This document shows, piece after piece, positions 24,165-34,400 of a DNA stretch of 64,000 nucleotides; the stretch's first letter is position 1; every line of letters begins with the position of its first letter. The DNA is from a virus, in IMG/VR virus record IMGVR_UViG_3300030685_000017, positions 60,608 through 124,607 of that record; one strand, given 5' to 3'. The notes below the pieces were generated by a model that saw only the letters and a list, made by a program, of their open reading frames with translations, had not been told where the DNA came from and did no database searches. The position numbers and the translations under genes were made by a program.

Positions 24165-25343
24165 ATGGCTGACTTTGCATCAAATTATTTAGATAAAGAT
24201 GTTATTTTAGAAACTTTAATCGAACAAGATATTATTAATATTGTAAGAGATTTAGGCTCAGGTATGCCAAGAAGAGATAGTAAGGGTAATTTAGTTTTTC
24301 AAACTATATGCCACAATATTCCAAATACAAAGAATTCATGGAAATTATATTATTACTTTCCAGATAAAGAACATAAATATGGAAATTTCTTCTGCTATTC
24401 TAAATGCCATGATTCTTTTAATATTATAGAGTTATGTATACGAGCAAAAAGAACTCAAGGAGTAACTTTCACTTGGTATCAAGCTTTACATTATATTGCT
24501 CGATTAAGTAATAAATTAGATTGTAAGATTTCAAATTTACCAGAACAGAAACAATTAACTAATCCAGATTTTGAATGGATAAATAAGCTTAATAGTTTAT
24601 CTATAAAATCTATTACAATACCTGAATTTAAACCCTTAAATGAAGAATTACTAGAAATTTTTTGTTATGTTCCACATGAGACGTGGCTTAAAGACCACAT
24701 TAGTAGAGAAGCTATGAGTAGATATGAAATATCATATTATGGCTTAAATAATAGCATTATTATTCCACACAGAGACAGACATAACCAACTTATAGGTGTA
24801 CGTCAGAGATTTCTCGACGCAGAAGATGTAGAGACTCTTGGAAAATATATGCCATTACAATTAAATGGAAAATTTCTAGCACATTCTTTGGGTAACAATT
24901 TATATGGTATTAATGTAACACAAAACAAAATTAAGTCATGTAAGAAATGTCTCTTAGTTGAATCTGAAAAAGGTTGTATGCAAGTTTATTCTTATTTTGG
25001 AGAAGATGCTTTTGCGTTAGCAGTATGTGGAAGTCATTTAAGTCAAGTACAGATTAATTTGTTATTACAATATTTACAAGTCAGCGAAGTAATAATTGGA
25101 TTTGATAAAGAATATCACGATTTACATTCATATGAAGCAGAACTTTATTATAATAATTTATTAAAAATTATCGCTCCTCTTGTAAATATAGTAAAAGTAA
25201 CTATGTTAATTGATTCACATAATTTATTAAATTTTAAAGATTCTCCTACAGATCAAGGAAAAGAGATATTATTACAATTATTGGAAGAAAAGATAACTAT
25301 TACACCCGCAGAAGTACAACGAGTGATGGGAGAATTAACATGA
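24165..25343 (+). CDS. DnaG-like TOPRIM primase
   Basis: 392 residues. N-terminal zinc-binding pattern Cys-His then CYSKCHDSF, as in CHC2-type primases; catalytic TOPRIM with LLVESEKGCMQVYSYFG (Glu) and VIIGFDKEYHD (Asp-containing). The usual helicase-binding C-domain is short. It makes RNA primers for the phage polymerase. The 3' end overlaps the next gene by 4 bases. Confidence 0.8.
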   Translation: MADFASNYLDKDVILETLIEQDIINIVRDLGSGMPRRDSKGNLVFQTICHNIPNTKNSWKLYYYFPDKEHKYGNFFCYSKCHDSFNIIELCIRAKRTQGVTFTWYQALHYIARLSNKLDCKISNLPEQKQLTNPDFEWINKLNSLSIKSITIPEFKPLNEELLEIFCYVPHETWLKDHISREAMSRYEISYYGLNNSIIIPHRDRHNQLIGVRQRFLDAEDVETLGKYMPLQLNGKFLAHSLGNNLYGINVTQNKIKSCKKCLLVESEKGCMQVYSYFGEDAFALAVCGSHLSQVQINLLLQYLQVSEVIIGFDKEYHDLHSYEAELYYNNLLKIIAPLVNIVKVTMLIDSHNLLNFKDSPTDQGKEILLQLLEEKITITPAEVQRVMGELT

Positions 25344-25558
25344 AAGATAAATATTTAGATATACGTCAAGAGCAGAATTATGAATTTGTATTGATAGATG
25401 GAAATAAAGAAATTAAAGGTACTAAAATAGCTTCTTCTTTAGTAGAAGCTAGAGTAAGTGTATTGAATGGCGATTACGATACAATTATTGAAGAAAAAAT
25501 TTTAAACGCTAATACAAAAAAAAAGCGAATAAAAACTATTGTAGTAGTAGATTATTAA
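25340..25558 (+). CDS. small hypothetical protein in replication operon
   Basis: 72 residues, ATG overlapping the primase stop (ATGA). Alpha-beta, basic C-terminus (NANTKKKRIKTIVVVDY). No signature. Its stop directly abuts the next start. Confidence 0.65.
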   Translation: MKDKYLDIRQEQNYEFVLIDGNKEIKGTKIASSLVEARVSVLNGDYDTIIEEKILNANTKKKRIKTIVVVDY

Positions 25559-26539
25559 TTGGAATTATTATTTTCTAAAGTAAGACTTTACAATCGCCAA
25601 GAAGATTCAAAATTACCAACATTTTCTTATAGTAAAATAGATGTATATAAGAAGTGTCCTTTTCGATATAAATTGCTTTATATTGAAAATAGAAGAGATA
25701 TAATGAGAGACACTTTACCCACAGAAATGGGTACTCTATGTCACTATATCTTAGAATCAAAAGGAAAAAGTATATTAAATAATGAAACAATTAATACTGA
25801 TAATTTATTTAATACGCTAGAACAAGGATATATACCAGAAATTAATTTAAAAGATGGTAGTGTAAAAACTTCTGAAACTGTAAACGGACTAAAAATTCTA
25901 CGAGAGAAATATGGTGGAGAATATTATTTACCCGATAAAAATGGTTTAACTTATGATAATAAAATTTCTTTATTTAAAGAAGTTATTGTAAGTGAAATGG
26001 AAGATGATACATGGAAGCCATTGGCTTTAGAACAAAACTTTGATATCGTATATGATGAACGAATTCATTTACATGGTTTTATTGATCGTATAGATATTAA
26101 TGTAGAAACCGGTGAATTAAGAGTGCTAGATTATAAAACAAGTAAAACTGTATTTCCACAAACGGATTTACCAACTCCTTTACAACTTGGAATTTATGCT
26201 CTTGCATGTTATGCAATCTATAATAAAGTACCAATAAATTATATTTATCGTTTTATTTTAATTAATCAAACGCAATATGGTTTAACGAAAGGTTGGGAAA
26301 AAAGATTAGATAAAGCACTCACTAATGTATTAGATAAAATTGAAGAAAGTATGACTACAAATTTTTGGAAAACTTGCCCTACACCTTTATGTCATTGGTG
26401 TGAGTATAGTTCAACAAATCCCCAACAAGGTAAATATAGTAGTAATTGTTTAGACCATTCCGAATGGACACCTACAAATACACAACCAATTAAATCTGCG
26501 CCTGTAATAAATTCTGACAGAAAATTAATATTTTGGTAA
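25559..26539 (+). CDS. Cas4/RecB-like PD-(D/E)XK nuclease
   Basis: 326 residues with a TTG start immediately after the previous stop, so probably translated by coupling. FSYSKIDVYKKCPFRYKL carries the first cluster Cys, GTLCHYILE the RecB His motif, GFIDRID and RVLDYKTSK the Asp and Glu/Asp-x-Lys catalytic residues, and the C-terminus three more Cys (CPTPLCHWCEY, then NCLDH). This matches the Fe-S-containing Cas4/AddB-type exonuclease fold, expected to process DNA ends. Confidence 0.85.
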   Translation: MELLFSKVRLYNRQEDSKLPTFSYSKIDVYKKCPFRYKLLYIENRRDIMRDTLPTEMGTLCHYILESKGKSILNNETINTDNLFNTLEQGYIPEINLKDGSVKTSETVNGLKILREKYGGEYYLPDKNGLTYDNKISLFKEVIVSEMEDDTWKPLALEQNFDIVYDERIHLHGFIDRIDINVETGELRVLDYKTSKTVFPQTDLPTPLQLGIYALACYAIYNKVPINYIYRFILINQTQYGLTKGWEKRLDKALTNVLDKIEESMTTNFWKTCPTPLCHWCEYSSTNPQQGKYSSNCLDHSEWTPTNTQPIKSAPVINSDRKLIFW

Positions 26540-26545
26540 AAAGTG

Positions 26546-26574
26546 TTGACTTTATTGTAAAAGTATGTTAAAAT
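26546..26574 (+). promoter_or_regulatory. sigma-A-type promoter, CTTACAA class
   Basis: TTGACT, 17 bases, TAAAAT, then AAA-CTTACAA. It starts the structured region before the DNA polymerase gene. Confidence 0.85.
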
Positions 26575-26603
26575 AAACTTACAAAAACAAAGAAGAAAAC
26601 ACG

Positions 26604-26646
26604 TAGCCACTAAGGTAAAGTATCGGTTCGAATCCGATAGTGGCTA
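26604..26646 (+). ncRNA. tRNA acceptor/T-arm minihelix
   Basis: TAGCCAC (26604-26610) pairs perfectly with GTGGCTA (26640-26646). Directly inside lies a 6-bp T stem TATCGG/CCGATA with a canonical TTCGAAT loop. Only ten bases (TAAGGTAAAG) stand where D, anticodon and variable arms should be. The two stems would stack into a 13-bp helix like the top half of a tRNA. No CCA. A second hairpin (26648-26669) follows at once. Confidence 0.65.
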
Positions 26647-26647
26647 T

Positions 26648-26669
26648 CGAAGATCTATAATGATCTTCG
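26648..26669 (+). other. 8-bp hairpin after the minihelix
   Basis: CGAAGATC, loop TATAAT, GATCTTCG. It abuts the tRNA-like minihelix. A few T residues follow but no full T run, so a terminator role is weak. Confidence 0.5.
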
Positions 26670-26973
26670 TTATTCTACCTCCTTCCTTATATAGTAGGAA
26701 TTATCGCAGACGATTTGTATATGTCGGTACAAGTTGGAGCAACACCATCAATTCCTATTCTTACGTAATAGTCAATGCAAGAATTGAATAATATCGCACT
26801 AAAAACCGTTTGTTTTGTAATTAACGATAATTTCTTCAAGCAAAATAAAAAGATAGGTTTTTATACCAAATTTATCGTTAATTACCATTTACTACAGACA
26901 TATTTCTGTTTATATATAATGTTATTATTACGTAAGAATAGAAGTTGTTTTTATATAATCATAAGGAGGAAAA
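26670..26973 (+). ncRNA. structured, apparently non-coding leader region
   Basis: No convincing gene: a 75-codon frame at 26775 has no ribosome binding site and an implausible composition. Long-range pairing is visible: TAGGAATT (26695) with AATTCCTA (26750), enclosing GTTGGAGCAAC and TTGTA/TACAA hairpins, and a perfect 14-bp inverted repeat GTAATTAACGATAA (26817-26830) with TTATCGTTAATTAC (26872-26885). Located downstream of a strong promoter. Confidence 0.45.
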
Positions 26974-27150
26974 ATGGGAGTAATACATTTCTTGGTTCCT
27001 GATGACATTAAGTGCAATTATATAGATGCTTGTAGTAAGTATTCTTATTTTAAATGTATGCATTGTCGAAATAATAAAGTAGTTGTAGAACAATATATAG
27101 AAAAAAGGAAACGTAAAAAATATAATTATTTTTCAAACATAAAATTATAA
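26974..27150 (+). CDS. 58-residue Cys-containing protein
   Basis: ATG 26974 has an ideal AAGGAGGAAAA site. MGVIHFLVPDDIKCNYIDAC and onward, with a possible zinc site (CNYIDAC, CMHC) and a strongly basic C-terminal part (EKRKRKKYNYF). It is the only credible gene in the 0.9-kb gap before the polymerase gene. Function unknown. Confidence 0.6.
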   Translation: MGVIHFLVPDDIKCNYIDACSKYSYFKCMHCRNNKVVVEQYIEKRKRKKYNYFSNIKL

Positions 27151-27346
27151 TAGAATAAAAGGTTGATAGATCCACTAAACTATCGACGGTATAGCATATG
27201 CCATTAGACGAGGAAACTCATATGCTAGTTGTACTGGCAACTATAAAACTTTGTACATACTTTACGAAATAGTTGATTTCGCAAAAAAAGTGAAATGCTT
27301 TTCATTGGGTGGCAAGCACCTAAATAAACCAGTATCATAGTTAGGT
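27151..27346 (+). ncRNA. multi-hairpin non-coding region
   Basis: Four or more consecutive hairpins: GTTGATAG/CTATCGAC (27162/27180), TAGCATATG/CATATGCTA (27192/27219), AGTTG/CAACT (27227/27238), CGAAAT/ATTTCG, and CACCTAA/TTAGGTG around a 17-base loop ending just before the next tRNA-like element. No reading frame with a ribosome binding site. The density of stems suggests a functional RNA, but I recognise no riboswitch or known family. Confidence 0.45.
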
Positions 27347-27413
27347 GTCCAATTATTTCAACAGGCAAGATAATCACATGTGATTGGTTATAGGTTCGAA
27401 CCCTATATTGGAC
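27347..27413 (+). ncRNA. tRNA-like element with aberrant anticodon arm
   Basis: Acceptor GTCCAAT/ATTGGAC (7 bp, perfect), T arm ATAGG-TTCGAAC-CCTAT (perfect), a weak 3-bp D arm with a CAACAGGC loop, and an anticodon-position stem TAATC/GATTG enclosing only six bases (ACATGT). A normal tRNA needs a 7-base loop with U at its second position. Length 67, no CCA. Degenerate tRNA or tRNA mimic. Confidence 0.5.
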
Positions 27414-27429
27414 ATTAATTTTTTAAAGC

Positions 27430-27458
27430 GGGGGAGTATTTGAATAAAATACTCCCCC
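27430..27458 (+). terminator. 12-bp GC-rich hairpin, terminator-like
   Basis: GGGGGAGTATTT pairs with AAATACTCCCCC around GAATA. It is followed by ATATTATATAAAGG rather than a T run and by the ribosome binding site of the polymerase gene 14 bases later. It could separate the non-coding RNA from the polymerase message or protect its 5' end. Confidence 0.55.
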
Positions 27459-27481
27459 ATATTATATAAAGGAGAATTAAT

Positions 27482-30400
27482 ATGGGATTTTCAGGAATGC
27501 ATAATCATTCAGTACATTCTAATTATAGATTACGTGATGCACTTGGGAAAGTGCCAGATATTATAGAACGTGCACATGAATTAAAATATAAAGGAATTGC
27601 CTTTACAGAACATGAATGTATCACATCATCACTAGAAGCTAATAAATTTTATTATGCCCATAAAGATTTACCAGAGTGGGAAGGATTTAAAGTTATTCTT
27701 GGTAATGAAATTTATTTATGTCCAAGTAGTGTTACATCTGAAAATAAAAAAGAAAACATTTATCCTCATTTTATATTATTAGCTAAGGATGAAATTGGTC
27801 ATAGACAAATAAGACAACTATCAACTATAGCGTGGTCACATTCTTTTATGGATATTATGATGCGTGTACCAACATATTATACTGATTTAGAAGAGATTAT
27901 ATTGCCAGAACAAGGGCATATAGTTGGATCTAGTGCTTGTCTTGGTTCTAGTATAGCAAGACGAATTTTACAATTACCAGAACATCCAGAATATTATGAA
28001 TCTTGCCTTGAATGGTGTACTTATATTAATAGTATTTTTGGTCAAGGAAATTTCTTCTTGGAAATGCAACCTAGTAATAATGAAGATCAAATCTATGTAA
28101 ATAAAATATTATTAAAAATATCACAAGAATTAAATATTCCATTTATTGTGACTACTGATACTCATTATATTAGAAAAGAAGATCAGAAAATACATAAAAT
28201 ATTTTTAAATTCTCAAGATGGAGATCGAGAAGTAGATAGCTTTTATGCAAGTACTTATATGATGTCAGAACAAGAAATTCATGAATATATGGATGAATCA
28301 TTATCTTACGATATTGTGCGACAAGCTATAGATAATACAGATTTAATTTATGATATGATAACAGAATATAATTTGGAAAAACCCTTACATATTCCATATC
28401 TACCTAAAGATTTAACTGAACCAAATCAATTCTCATTAGATAAATGGAAAAAACAGATACCTCTATTTGAATACTTTTTTTATTCTAAAACTAGTAGTGA
28501 TAGACATATGGCTAGGGAATTACTTAAACATTTAGATGATGATATAGATTATCAAAATGAGCAAGGTTTTAAATCTATTTCAGAATGCCTAGAAGCTATA
28601 AAATTATCATCGGAAAAGATGAATGTGCACTGGTCAGCGTATCTAATGCAATTACGTGATTATATTAAGATTGCATGGGATTGTGATACACTAGTTGGAG
28701 TTGGAAGAGGATCTGGTGTTGGTTTTTGTTTATTACATATGTTAGATATTACTCAAATTAATCCATTAAAGGAAAATACAAAAACTTTTTATTGGAGATT
28801 TATGAATCCTTATCGTACTTCTGTACTTGATATTGATACAGATATCCAATCAAATAGAAGAGATAAAGTAATTGAAGGACTAAAACAAGCTTACGGAGAA
28901 GATAGAGTCTCTAAGGTCATGACAATAAGTACAGAGGGTACTCGTAGTGCTATTCTTACTGCCGCTAGGGGTCTTGGTATAGACAATGATGAAGCTCAAT
29001 ATATTGCATCATTAGTAGTTGCAGATAGAGGTCAATCTAGGACTTTAAAACAAATGTATTATGGTGATGAAGAAAATGATTATAAGCCAGTATATGACTT
29101 CATTAAAGAAATGAACGATCATCCTGATCTATGGGATGCCGCTCAAAAAATTGAAGGTGTAATAAATGGAGTAGGAAGTCACGCAGGGGGAGTAGTTATT
29201 GTAGACGAACCATTTTATAATTCTACTGCTTTAATGAAAACAAGTAGTGGTGATGTTATTACTCAATTTGATTTACATTCATTAGAAGATGTTAGTCTTA
29301 TTAAAATTGATTTATTATGTATAGAAGCTCTTGATAAAATTAGAGCTGAATTAGATTTATTATTAAAAGATAAAGTAATACAATGGCAAGGTTCTTTAAA
29401 AGATACCTATGAAAATTATTTGGGAGTATATAAAATTGAACGTAATAATACAGATATGTGGAATTGCTTATTACAACATAAAGTTTTTTCATTTTTTCAA
29501 ATGGAAAAAGATTCTGGGTATAAAGCAATATCTATTGGTCAGCCACAAAGCGTAGATGATTTAGCCGCTATTAATACTGTTATGAGACTTATGCCACAAA
29601 GTAAAAATGATATTGCGCCTATTGATAAATTTGGTAAATATAAAGCTAATATAGATTTATGGTATGAAGAAATGCATAAAGCTGGATTAACATCAAAAGA
29701 GCAAAAATTACTTGAACCTATATTGGTTAGTTCTTATGGAGTATGTCAATCTCAAGAACAAATGATGCAAGTTGTACAAGTGCCCGAATGTGGTGGATTT
29801 GATTTAGTTTGGGCAGACAGTCTTAGAAAATCTGTAGCAAAGAAAAATCCAAAAGCTTTTAATAAACTTGAAGAAGAATATTTAACTACAGTAAAAGAAA
29901 AAGGACTATCTCAAAATTTATGTAAATATGTATGGTATACACTTATTTATGGTCTTAGAGGATATGGATTTCCTGCCAGTCATGGATTAGCATATAGTAT
30001 GATAGGATTACAAGAACTTAATTTATATTATCATTACAATCCAATCTATTGGACTTGTGCGAATTTAATCGTAGACTCTGGTTCTAGTGATGAAAATACA
30101 GAAAATAAATCTACTAATTATGGTAAAATAGCTATCGCCGTAAATACGATTAAAAAGACGGGAGTTACTATAGCTAATCCATTAATTAATAGTGCTAAAT
30201 TCGGCTATATACCCGATATTAAGAACAATCGTATTATTGTGGGGTTAAAGGCAATTAATGGCATAGGAGACGATATAGCGCAGTCTTTAATAGTCAATGC
30301 GCCTTATACTTCTTTTCAGGACTTTTGTATTCGTATGATTGATACAAAAATTGTGTCCAATTCTCAAATGATTGCTTTAATAAAAGCAGGATGTTTTCTT

Positions 30401-31405
30401 GAACTTGATAGTGTAGATCGTATGAAGACTATGTCATATTATATTAATACTTATTTATTTTCTAATACAACTAAATTAACTATGTCTCAATTTGCTAAAA
30501 TCCAAGAATTTAATTTAATACCTTTAAAATTACAAGAAATTGTTAAGATTAATAATTTTAAAGATTATGTATTAAACGAAGATGGATTTATAAAGACAAT
30601 AATAGAACCAAATAAAAAAATTATTCCTAAATGTGGTTATCATGATAGGTGTTTTTCATTAGATCATAATTCTCAAGCATTCTTTCAAAAACATTTTTCA
30701 GAAGAAAGTGTAATTGGAATTGAAAAAGGTTTTTATTTAATTTCTGAAAAGAAATTTTTAAAAGAACTTAATTTAAAATTACAACCCCTAAGAGATTGGT
30801 TTGAACAAGAAGAAACTTTAAATTTATATAATCAAGCCATGTTCGATAATATCTTTATGGAAAAAGTTAAAAGTAATAATGTAAATAAATGGTCTATGGA
30901 TGTGTTAACTTATTATGACAATGATCATGAATTAAAAGACATTAATAATCAAAAATATGATATTATTAATTTTACAGAACAACCAGAAATTCCAGAAATG
31001 TATGATAGTTATAGCAAATATATTAACGGAGTAAGACATATATTTCCTAAAAAAACAATTCATAGAATTGCTGGAACTGTTATTTCAAGTGATAATAATC
31101 ATGCACAAATTACTCTTTTAACAGTATACGGTGTAATAAATGTAAAACTTAATAAAGGTCAATATGCTTATTATGGAAAACGTATTTCGAAAACTGATAA
31201 ATCTACAGGAAAGAAACACGTTATGGATGAAAGTTGGTTTAAGCGTGGTACTTTATTATTGGTGTGTGGATATAGAGAAGAAGCTATTTTTAGAGCATAT
31301 CGTTATAATGACACAGTATTTACACATACAGTTAATAAAATTATAGAAATTAATAAAAATCATGAACTAATAATAATAAACGAGAGGGGTGATACCGGTG
31401 AGTAA
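27482..31405 (+). CDS. dnaE: DNA polymerase III alpha subunit, DnaE-type
   Basis: 1307 residues. N-terminal PHP domain (GMHNHSVHSNY, FTEHEC), then the family C polymerase core: GVGRGSGVGFCLLH near residue 405, the catalytic Asp cluster LDIDTDIQSNRRDK near 448, STEGTRSAILTAARGLG and SHAGGVVI. PHP His residues look intact, so proofreading or phosphatase activity is possible. C-terminal helix-hairpin-helix region (GLKAINGIGDDIAQSL) and OB-like domain (AGTVISSDNNHAQITLL). The phage therefore carries its own replicase. AAAGGAG site; the helicase gene overlaps its end. Confidence 0.93.
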   Translation: MGFSGMHNHSVHSNYRLRDALGKVPDIIERAHELKYKGIAFTEHECITSSLEANKFYYAHKDLPEWEGFKVILGNEIYLCPSSVTSENKKENIYPHFILLAKDEIGHRQIRQLSTIAWSHSFMDIMMRVPTYYTDLEEIILPEQGHIVGSSACLGSSIARRILQLPEHPEYYESCLEWCTYINSIFGQGNFFLEMQPSNNEDQIYVNKILLKISQELNIPFIVTTDTHYIRKEDQKIHKIFLNSQDGDREVDSFYASTYMMSEQEIHEYMDESLSYDIVRQAIDNTDLIYDMITEYNLEKPLHIPYLPKDLTEPNQFSLDKWKKQIPLFEYFFYSKTSSDRHMARELLKHLDDDIDYQNEQGFKSISECLEAIKLSSEKMNVHWSAYLMQLRDYIKIAWDCDTLVGVGRGSGVGFCLLHMLDITQINPLKENTKTFYWRFMNPYRTSVLDIDTDIQSNRRDKVIEGLKQAYGEDRVSKVMTISTEGTRSAILTAARGLGIDNDEAQYIASLVVADRGQSRTLKQMYYGDEENDYKPVYDFIKEMNDHPDLWDAAQKIEGVINGVGSHAGGVVIVDEPFYNSTALMKTSSGDVITQFDLHSLEDVSLIKIDLLCIEALDKIRAELDLLLKDKVIQWQGSLKDTYENYLGVYKIERNNTDMWNCLLQHKVFSFFQMEKDSGYKAISIGQPQSVDDLAAINTVMRLMPQSKNDIAPIDKFGKYKANIDLWYEEMHKAGLTSKEQKLLEPILVSSYGVCQSQEQMMQVVQVPECGGFDLVWADSLRKSVAKKNPKAFNKLEEEYLTTVKEKGLSQNLCKYVWYTLIYGLRGYGFPASHGLAYSMIGLQELNLYYHYNPIYWTCANLIVDSGSSDENTENKSTNYGKIAIAVNTIKKTGVTIANPLINSAKFGYIPDIKNNRIIVGLKAINGIGDDIAQSLIVNAPYTSFQDFCIRMIDTKIVSNSQMIALIKAGCFLELDSVDRMKTMSYYINTYLFSNTTKLTMSQFAKIQEFNLIPLKLQEIVKINNFKDYVLNEDGFIKTIIEPNKKIIPKCGYHDRCFSLDHNSQAFFQKHFSEESVIGIEKGFYLISEKKFLKELNLKLQPLRDWFEQEETLNLYNQAMFDNIFMEKVKSNNVNKWSMDVLTYYDNDHELKDINNQKYDIINFTEQPEIPEMYDSYSKYINGVRHIFPKKTIHRIAGTVISSDNNHAQITLLTVYGVINVKLNKGQYAYYGKRISKTDKSTGKKHVMDESWFKRGTLLLVCGYREEAIFRAYRYNDTVFTHTVNKIIEINKNHELIIINERGDTGE

Positions 31406-34400
31406 TCAAATTAATATTTCAGGTACTATTACAAATATTAAATATTATAAAAATAATTTTGGAATTATAGAAGTTGGTATTACTAAAGTATTTTCCGGTC
31501 AACCCTATAGTAGTATTGTTACTTTTGCTGGTAGTATGTTTGATGTAAAAGCAGGATGTTCTTACAGAATTAAAGGAAATTTTTCAGATAATGAAAAATA
31601 TGGAAAACAATATAAAATAATTTCTATATCTGATAATTTCATTTTTAATGAAACTGATATCATAGGACAAAAAAAATTCTTATTAAGTGTTTTTACAGAA
31701 GGTCAAGTAGAGTCTTTATATCGTCTTGCTAATCCATTTAAAGCTTTAATGGATAAAGATTTTACAACTTTAGTTACAGCTAAGGGTATAGGATTAGCTA
31801 CCGCAGAAAATATGATAAATAAATTTTATAATCATTTAGATTGTGCAAAAATTTATGTAGAACTAGAACAATATAATTTAACAGATATCATGGTTGCTAA
31901 ATTAATGGATACTTATCATTCTGCTGAACTTGTAATTTCAAAAGTTCAAAATAATCCTTATATCTTATGCCAAGAAGTATATGGAGTAGGATGGAAAAAA
32001 GCTGATAGAATTGCTTTAGATGGTGGAATCGTTTATAATGATAAACGAAGAATAGAAACTTTTATTAAAATGTATTTGAATAATTGTGGCAATAATGGAT
32101 ATTCTTGGGTTTCTCCGGAAGTCTTATTACAAGATATTATTGAAAATTTAGGAGAAGAAATTACTGACGAAGAAATATCTTCTGTAATACATGACTTAGA
32201 TGAAAGTAAACAATTGCATATTTCAGAAGATAAAACACAAATAGGATTACAAAAATATTTCGATCTTGAAAATGATTTAGCTAAAGAAATGATACGTATT
32301 AGAGATGGTAAAAATGAATTTCAATATGATGATTGGGAAACAGATATTAAAAACCTTGAATTAAAACAAGATTGGGAATTTAATAAAGAACAACATACCG
32401 CAATAGAAACTTTAATTAAAAATAATTTGGTTCTTATTACTGGTATGGCTGGTTGCGTAGATTGTGACACAGAATATTTTAATGGAGAGGTCTGGAAGAA
32501 AATTTCAGAATATCAAAAAGGAGAGAAAATATTAGTATATAATGATGATGATACGTCTGAACTCGTACTTCCTCTTGAATATATTAAAAATAAAACCAAT
32601 TCGCTTTTTAAATTCAATAGTATACATCTTAACCAATGTATTAGTTATCATCATAATTTTTTATATAGCAAAGAAGAAGGAGAAAAATTAATATCAACCA
32701 ATATTCTTTCAATTATAGATAAACAAAACCAAGAAGGAAACTTTAAAGGTTATATTAAAACAGGTTTTTATACAAAAGAAAAAGGAATACCAATAACAGA
32801 TGATCAATTAATTGCTTTTGTAATAGGGATGTTGAGTACAGACATTAATAATTATACTTTTTTACCAAAACGATATCCTACTTGTTTTTATATTACTATA
32901 GGAAATATAGAATTAGCAGAATATTTAAAAGAGACTTTACAACGTATAGATAAAAAATTTATAATGTATAATTACGGTGAAACTCAAAATATGTCTTGCT
33001 TCTCCTATAAAAATATTTTAAAACAATATACATTTGGAAATTGGAGTTATAAATGTAATTTACATCAACTAAATGTTATTTGTGACGTAATAATGAGAAT
33101 GAATGATGTAAAATATATTTCTTCTGAAAAAAAGATTATATCCTTTATAAAAACGGTAAAATGCTATTCAAAAATTAATTTGGATTTTATCCAATATGCT
33201 TTTTCCGCAACAGGTCATAATGCAACATTTATGTCAGCTGGTATAGGAGATACGGTATTGATATTAGAGGTAAATAATTCTCCTTACATACCATTTAATA
33301 GAGACTGTAGTTTAGATAAAAGAGAAATATTACAGGAAATACAAGAAGTATATGCTACAGATGGATATGAATATTGTTTTAGAGTACCTAGTGAAAAATT
33401 AATTTTAAGACGCAACCATAAAATTTTTATTACCGGTAATTGTGGTAAAACTTCTACAGTAAATGCTATATTAACTGTATTGGATGGTAATTATCCTTTT
33501 GCTCAAACTGCATTATCCGGAAGAGCCGCCGCTAAAATGGCAGAAGTCACAGGAGAAGATGGATGTACTATACACCGGTTGCTTGGATCTGATTCTAATA
33601 CTTTTGCATATAATTCTAATAATCAATTACCTTATGATATTATTATCGTAGATGAAATTTCAATGATTGACAGTAAACTATTTTTATATTTATTAAGAGC
33701 TATAAAAACTGGATCTAAAGTTATTTTACTTGGAGATCACGGACAACTTGAAAGTATAGGTAGTGGAAATGTCGCTTATGATATTTTACACTCTACAGAA
33801 ATACCTACTGTTATACTTACAGAAATTTATAGACAAGCGTTAAGTTCTGCAATTATTACAGAGAGTAGAAAAATAAGAAATGGGGTTCAAATTATTTCAA
33901 AAGATTATTGCGGAATAGAATCTAGGGGAGAAAAAAAGGATTTTATAATAGATTGTTATAATGATAAAACTAATACCTTTTATAAAATTATGCAACATTT
34001 TTCTAAAGAATATATTAAATATGATAATCCATTAGATATTCAAATTTTATCTCCTGTAAAAACAAGAGGAGATGCTAGTATATATAAATTGAATATTGCA
34101 GTACAACAATTTATACATCCTTTAAATTCAAAAAAAGAACATTTCTTAACCTATTTTGAGGGGGAACCTTATACTATTCAAATTGGAGATAAAGTAATAA
34201 ATACAAAAAATAATTATAAAACTAATCCTCCAATTTTTAATGGAAATATTGGTATTGTAGAAGATATTATAAAAGAAGATCAGATACAAGAAGATGGAAG
34301 TAAAATTCATGTAGACCAAGTTATAATAGACTTTATTGGTATAGGAAGAGTCAAATTAAATAAAGATGCATATAGTGGATTAGTTCTTGGATATGCCATT

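Noticed and set aside
26775-27002. 75-codon plus-strand reading frame
   Set aside because: No ribosome binding site, overlaps the well-signalled 58-residue gene at 26974 in another frame and covers a perfect inverted repeat. More likely chance.
26604-27413. A tmRNA spanning the two tRNA-like ends
   Set aside because: Each tRNA-like element has its own complete acceptor stem, so the ends do not pair with each other, and no tag reading frame ending in Ala-Ala was found.
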